From contig JBBIUE010000037.1 in NCBI GenBank assembly GCA_037440405.1, positions 1-47,664 of the forward strand: 47,664 bases of DNA, written 5' to 3'. Positions within the stretch are counted from its first letter, which is position 1; every line of letters starts with the position of its first letter. The notes below the pieces were generated by a model. The model was not told where the DNA came from. It saw only the letters and a list, made by a program, of their open reading frames with translations, and ran no database searches. Both the position numbers and the translations under genes were made by a program. Below are positions 43,499 through 47,664 of this stretch, one piece after another. This DNA is from JANMGV01 sp037440405. Its GTDB lineage: Bacteria; Planctomycetota; Planctomycetia; Pirellulales; Pirellulaceae.

Positions 43499-45538
43499 AT
43501 GTCCCGCATGTTTTGTCTTGCGATCTGCACGCCGATCCTAGGCGCTTCCATGCTATCCCAAGAACTTTTCGGTCAACAAGATTCCGGTCCGCTGAAGTCG
43601 GGGATCGATCTGAGTTTTGTCAGCAAAGACCTGCAACCCGGCGACGATTTCTACCAGTACATGAACGACGGGTGGTTAAAGACGGTCGAGATACCGCCGG
43701 ATAAGTCGAACTACGGTTCGTTTTCCGAGCTAGACGATCAAACGATCGAGGCCGTGCGAGAGATCATTCGCGAGTCGGCTTCCAATCCCAATCTCTCCGG
43801 CGAAGCAAAGATGGTCGGCAATCTATTTCGATCCTATCTCGACTTGGAACGCCGCAATGAAGCTAAGGTCCAGCCAATCGCGGACCTTCTCAATCGCATT
43901 CATCAGATTGCAACGAAGCAGGAATGGTGCAAGGTTGCCGGAGAGCTGAATTCGGTTGGCGTGGGCAGCATTCTCGGCACGTTCATCGAATCGGACGCTC
44001 GCAATTCGGAACAGTATGCCATCTACGTTTTTCAAGGAGGAACATCGCTTCCCGATCGCGATTATTATCTTGTCGATAACGAACGCAATCAAGAAGTCCT
44101 GCATCAGTTTCGTCGCTACATCGTCGATATGCTCCAATTCGCAGGTTTTCCGAATCCGGAAGATTCGGCGAATGCCATTCTCGAGTTGGAGCGAAAGTTT
44201 GCGGAAGCTCAGTGGACCAGAGTTGAGTTGCGCAATCCCATCAAATCCTACAACAAGAGAACCGCGAAGGAATTTGCTACCAGCCTGAAGAGTATCGATT
44301 GGCCTACCCTTTCGAATGAAATTGGATTGCCAGCGGAGCACGATTTGGTCATTGGTCAGCCGAGCTTTTTCGAGAAAGCGGATGCAATTTTTTCTGAAGC
44401 ATCATTGGATGATCTGAAAGCATTCCTAGTTTTCTCGACGATCGACGCTGTCGCTCCGATGCTAAGCGAAGATATCGAGCAACGACATTTCGAGTTTCAC
44501 TCACAAGTGCTTTCGGGAATCCCAGAACAAAAGCCACTCGAGCGCCGCGCTATCGATCTTTGCAACGCCATGCTCGGCATGCCCATTGGCCAGCTTTATG
44601 TTCAACGTCACTTCCCTGAAGAAGCCAAACGGCGGATGAATGAACTTGTGAAGAATCTCATCGTCGCTTTTGAAGGTCGAATCGAGCGGTTGGAATGGAT
44701 GGGCGAAGGAACCAAGCGGCAGGCCAAAGAGAAGTTGGCTTCCTTTACTCCGAAGATCGGCTATCCCGACGTTTGGAAGGATTACTCCAGCCTGCAACTT
44801 TCACCGATCAACCTGGTTGAAAACGTCCGCAAGATTCGAGAGTTTGAACATAACTACGAGTTGGCCAAGCTGGGTAAGCCCATCGATCGCAACGAGTGGC
44901 TGATGACACCGCAAACGATCAATGCTTACTACAATCCGCTGAAGAATGAAATCGTTTTCCCAGCAGCCATCCTGCAGCCGCCATTTTTCAATCTCCAAGC
45001 GGACGACGCCGTTAACTACGGCGCGATCGGTGCAGTGATCGGCCACGAAATCAGCCATGGGTTTGACGATAGCGGCAGTCAATTCGATGGAAAAGGGAAT
45101 CTTCGAAACTGGTGGACCGAAGATGACCGCGCCGAATTTGAAAAGCGGGCCAAACAGCTTATCAATCAGTATTCCCAGTACAAACCCTTCGATGACATGA
45201 ACGTCAACGGTGAGCTGACGATCGGTGAGAACATCGGCGACTTAGGCGGGGTCAACGTCGCTTTTGCGGCCTACAAGTTGTCGCTGGGAGGGAAACCTGC
45301 TCCCGTCATCGATGGGTTAACGGGAGAGCAACGATTCTTCATGGGTTACGCTCAAATGTGGCGTCGGAAATACCGCGAGGCGGAACTGCGAAAGAGGTTG
45401 CTCACCGATCCGCACTCGCCCAGCCAATATCGCGTAAACGGCATCGTTTCCAATATGGAAGCCTTCTATGAGATCTTCGGGGTCAAGGAAGGACAACCCA
45501 TGTACATTGCTCCAGAGAATCGCGTCAAGATCTGGTGA
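43499..45538 (+). CDS. M13-family zinc endopeptidase (neprilysin/PepO-like)
   Basis: The 679-residue secreted peptidase begins with a signal peptide (about residues 1-25). The zinc site is VIGHEISHGFDD (His516, Glu517, His520) with the third ligand in ENIGDLGG (Glu577, Asp581). INAYYNPLKNEIVFPA and the C-terminal NGIVSNMEAFYEIFGV are also diagnostic. M13 enzymes cleave peptides in the periplasm or outside the cell. The ATG has AAGGAG 9 nt upstream. The next gene's ATG overlaps its stop by 1 nt (TGATG), so both are cotranslated. Confidence 0.95.
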   Translation: MSRMFCLAICTPILGASMLSQELFGQQDSGPLKSGIDLSFVSKDLQPGDDFYQYMNDGWLKTVEIPPDKSNYGSFSELDDQTIEAVREIIRESASNPNLSGEAKMVGNLFRSYLDLERRNEAKVQPIADLLNRIHQIATKQEWCKVAGELNSVGVGSILGTFIESDARNSEQYAIYVFQGGTSLPDRDYYLVDNERNQEVLHQFRRYIVDMLQFAGFPNPEDSANAILELERKFAEAQWTRVELRNPIKSYNKRTAKEFATSLKSIDWPTLSNEIGLPAEHDLVIGQPSFFEKADAIFSEASLDDLKAFLVFSTIDAVAPMLSEDIEQRHFEFHSQVLSGIPEQKPLERRAIDLCNAMLGMPIGQLYVQRHFPEEAKRRMNELVKNLIVAFEGRIERLEWMGEGTKRQAKEKLASFTPKIGYPDVWKDYSSLQLSPINLVENVRKIREFEHNYELAKLGKPIDRNEWLMTPQTINAYYNPLKNEIVFPAAILQPPFFNLQADDAVNYGAIGAVIGHEISHGFDDSGSQFDGKGNLRNWWTEDDRAEFEKRAKQLINQYSQYKPFDDMNVNGELTIGENIGDLGGVNVAFAAYKLSLGGKPAPVIDGLTGEQRFFMGYAQMWRRKYREAELRKRLLTDPHSPSQYRVNGIVSNMEAFYEIFGVKEGQPMYIAPENRVKIW

Positions 45539-46155
45539 TGCCTGGCCCTCGCGATCCTGGAATCTTACTGCCCGAGGATCGGCGAGTGCGGCAAGGAGCT
45601 TGGTTGCTCATTGCTTCACTCGCCGTCTTCTTCTTTTCGAGCTTGCTATTGTACGCATTCTACATCTATGTCCGAGTCCGTGATCGCGGCGACGATTTGA
45701 CTTCCTTCGATGTGCCGAAGAGCTTTTGGTTCAGTACAGCGATCCTCGTCGGACTGTCGTGGTCCCTGCAACAGTCCGTATCCTATGCCAAGTCCAATGC
45801 GACGACAGCGCTCATCAAGGTGCTTTCGGTCGCCTTCGTGCTGTCGCTCGCCTTTTTCTTGGTTCAAGGGGAAGGACTCTATCAGCTAATCGAACGCATG
45901 CGCACGGCCGATCGAGAGCGATTAAACCTGCACACCATGACACTCGTGCTCGCCGTCATTCATGCTCTCCACTGCGTGGGAGGTGTGGTCGCCATCGTTT
46001 GGGTATTGGTGAAGTCGTTTCAGCGTCAATACGATCACGAACGTTATTATGGACTGCAATTCTGTGCGCTGTATTGGCATTTTCTCGACATCGTTTGGTT
46101 GTGCTTGCTGGCGAGTTTTCACCTTGGAAGCTACTTCATCAATCAATCGATCTAG
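45538..46155 (+). CDS. Haem-copper oxidase subunit III-like membrane protein
   Basis: The 205-residue protein has about five predicted membrane helices. LHTMTLVLAVIHALHCVGG and YWHFLDIVWLCLLASFHLG match the last helices of cytochrome c oxidase subunit III, which has YWHFVDxVW in the same place. It is short compared with the 260-residue mitochondrial type, as is common for five-helix bacterial forms. No subunit I or II genes are in the window, so it is either a lone subunit or serves an oxidase encoded elsewhere. The start is ATG 45538; a GTG one codon earlier is possible. The ATP-grasp gene follows after 12 nt. Confidence 0.85.
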   Translation: MPGPRDPGILLPEDRRVRQGAWLLIASLAVFFFSSLLLYAFYIYVRVRDRGDDLTSFDVPKSFWFSTAILVGLSWSLQQSVSYAKSNATTALIKVLSVAFVLSLAFFLVQGEGLYQLIERMRTADRERLNLHTMTLVLAVIHALHCVGGVVAIVWVLVKSFQRQYDHERYYGLQFCALYWHFLDIVWLCLLASFHLGSYFINQSI

Positions 46156-46167
46156 CCAGGATCAGCC

Positions 46168-47514
46168 ATGGCAACGATTTGTGTCGCCGGTCTCAGTTGC
46201 CGCTCGCTCGCTTCCAGCCTCCACCAGCTTGGCTGGAACGTGATCGCTTACGATGTCTTTGGAGATCGCGATCTCCGCATGGTGGCTGAATATCGATCGA
46301 TGGAACAATTGCAAAGCGAATTGCGAAACGCGACCATCGATCGCGAACGCCTCTTCATGCTTGCGGGAGGAATGGAAAACCGGTTGGAATGGGTTGACCA
46401 GATTCATGCGTTTCACACCTTGATCGGCCCCAGCCCACAACAAATGCGAGAACTCCGCGACATCCGATTGTTACGCGGCCACACCCTTCGCTCCGAAGTT
46501 CGCTTCCCGCCTATCATCGAGCAAGCGAATGCTCAGCCCGTAGATAGCGCGCTCGTCGGAGCTGCCGATAGGTCTGGCTCTTGGTTGGTGAAACCCTATC
46601 GAAGCGGAGGTGGACTGGGAATTCAGAGTTGGTCCGGCGAACAGATCTGCGATGGAACTTACCTTCAAAAGCGTATCGCAGGCAAATCGATCAGTTCCAT
46701 CCTCCTCATGAAAGCGGATGCCTCCGGATGTTCTTGCCATGGGGCACCCAACGTTGTGCCTAGCGGCATTCCACTTGGTCCAAGTCGCTCCGATTCACGA
46801 ACGAGACTGCTATTCCTTTCCGAGGCACTGACGCCGGCAGAATGGTACGCTCCTTCAGAGTTTGGCTATCGTGGTTCGATAACGTGTCCGTCGAAGACCA
46901 AGTCTCACGGCGCATCGCGCGAATCGAAGATCGACACGGAGGCCGCTGCTTCTATCAAAGAGGATACCATCAGAAAGATGATAGGTTTCTGGGATCGACT
47001 TGCCGAAGAACTTCAATTGTGCGGGTTGATTCAAGCAGATTGGATTCTCGATGAACTGGGACAACTTTGGCTTATCGAGGTGAATCCAAGATGGGCCGCT
47101 AGCTACGAAGTCGCTGAGCTTTCACTCGGAATCAACCTGGCAGAGGCCCAACTGAATGCATTTGGAATGTTGACGCCTAAGACAACTCCTTCGTCGACAA
47201 CTTCGCGAGCGAAGATCGTTCCTTTCCACCGCGAACTCCGTGTTGGAAAAGCGATCGTGTATGCGACGAGGCCCTGCTCCGTTTCTTCGACGCAGTCCGA
47301 TGCCATGTTAGAACGATCGTGTTCCGATCCGTCCAGCGACGGCGATTTCCCGACATCCTCCTACTGGTTTGCAGATATTCCTTCAGCGGGATCCTTCATT
47401 CACCCAGATCAGCCAATTGCCACAGTCTTAGCAACGGGTGACAACGACTTCACCTTAAAGAGCCGCTTACGCGAAGGCAAAGCCGAACTTCATCGCATTA
47501 TCAATCGCACTTAG
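46168..47514 (+). CDS. ATP-grasp family protein, C1-metabolism-type carboligase-like
   Basis: The 448-residue protein has a Rossmann-like N-terminal domain (VAGLSCRSLASSLHQLGWNVIAYD) and an ATP-grasp core (SGSWLVKPYRSGGGLGIQSW for phosphate and base binding; GLIQADWIL and LWLIEVNPRW for metal binding). The C-terminal domain contains GKAIVYATRPC and FADIPSAGSFI. ATP-grasp enzymes join a carboxylate to an amine or thiol with ATP. This C-terminal build resembles proteins of the tetrahydromethanopterin-linked C1 cluster known in planctomycetes, so cofactor synthesis is a reasonable guess. The substrate is unknown. AGGA lies 7 nt before the ATG. Confidence 0.8.
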   Translation: MATICVAGLSCRSLASSLHQLGWNVIAYDVFGDRDLRMVAEYRSMEQLQSELRNATIDRERLFMLAGGMENRLEWVDQIHAFHTLIGPSPQQMRELRDIRLLRGHTLRSEVRFPPIIEQANAQPVDSALVGAADRSGSWLVKPYRSGGGLGIQSWSGEQICDGTYLQKRIAGKSISSILLMKADASGCSCHGAPNVVPSGIPLGPSRSDSRTRLLFLSEALTPAEWYAPSEFGYRGSITCPSKTKSHGASRESKIDTEAAASIKEDTIRKMIGFWDRLAEELQLCGLIQADWILDELGQLWLIEVNPRWAASYEVAELSLGINLAEAQLNAFGMLTPKTTPSSTTSRAKIVPFHRELRVGKAIVYATRPCSVSSTQSDAMLERSCSDPSSDGDFPTSSYWFADIPSAGSFIHPDQPIATVLATGDNDFTLKSRLREGKAELHRIINRT

Positions 47515-47568
47515 CTCGCCTTTCCCGCAGCGCTGTGCCTTAGCAGTAGCACTGTGCAGCACTACCTT

Positions 47569-47594
47569 GGGAGAATGAATAGGGAGAATGAATA
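47569..47594. repeat. Tandem 13-bp direct repeat
   Basis: GGGAGAATGAATA occurs twice in direct succession (47569-47581 and 47582-47594) downstream of the ATP-grasp gene. It could be a slippage product or part of a regulatory site for the next gene outside the window. Confidence 0.7.
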
Positions 47595-47664
47595 GTGCCA
47601 TCCATATATTGTTGACAGGCTTAGGGGATTTGGGTAAACTGCGTTCACAATCGTCGGTGAATTG

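Noticed and set aside
43387..43704. Plus-strand frame starting inside the leader stem-loop
   Set aside because: It overlaps the M13 peptidase signal peptide region in another frame and its translation has no domain pattern.

Overview
The window (47,664 bp) looks like chromosomal DNA of a planctomycete, most likely a Pirellulaceae-type organism. This rests on gene content I recognise (planctomycete-style MotA/TolQ-plus-coiled-coil cassette, membrane-spanning patatin protein, zinc-ribbon membrane proteins, C1-type ATP-grasp protein), many starts without a Shine-Dalgarno sequence, and moderate GC. No database search was possible. No phage, transposase, integrase, rRNA or CRISPR array was seen.

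Layout. 1-2.6 kb: a degenerate endonuclease/exonuclease/phosphatase-fold protein, tRNA-His(GTG) with its own promoter, and a small methyltransferase-like protein. 3.2-11 kb, minus strand: an enolase-superfamily gene broken by a one-base frameshift near its 3' end, an orphan NarL-type response regulator, a TlpA-type thioredoxin, a YbhN-type flippase-like membrane protein and sdhB-sdhA-sdhC. 11.3-14.3 kb, plus strand: a near-consensus promoter, then a membrane-anchored coiled-coil protein, a 44-residue single-helix protein and a secretin. 14.6-24 kb, minus strand: an SRPBCC protein, two tandem zinc-ribbon membrane paralogues, a DUF58 protein, a 1126-residue patatin phospholipase with a central membrane region, and a lipoprotein. 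24.1-25.9 kb: oligoendopeptidase F.

26.1-33 kb, minus strand: a complete Wadjet system, jetA-jetB-jetC-jetD, an SMC-based plasmid-defence machine. Diverging from it across 780 bp without genes is a three-gene operon (33.7-38.2 kb) with 4-nt stop/start overlaps. It encodes a MotA/TolQ/ExbB-type channel with a long C-terminal tail and two single-helix coiled-coil proteins, one with an ExbD-like Asp at its membrane helix. I consider this the best candidate for an undescribed system: a proton-driven, motor-like membrane complex with unknown effector domains.

38.2-43.2 kb, minus strand: a glycosyltransferase with a small upstream partner, then a housekeeping run in transcription order secG-yicC-gmk-rpoZ-coaC-coaB, with CoaC and CoaB as separate proteins. 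43.5-47.5 kb, plus strand: an M13 metallopeptidase, a haem-copper oxidase subunit III-like protein and an ATP-grasp protein, closely packed as an apparent operon. Intergenic DNA holds several strong inverted repeats and a dispersed repeat with a 16-bp identical core seen at both 147 and 33171.
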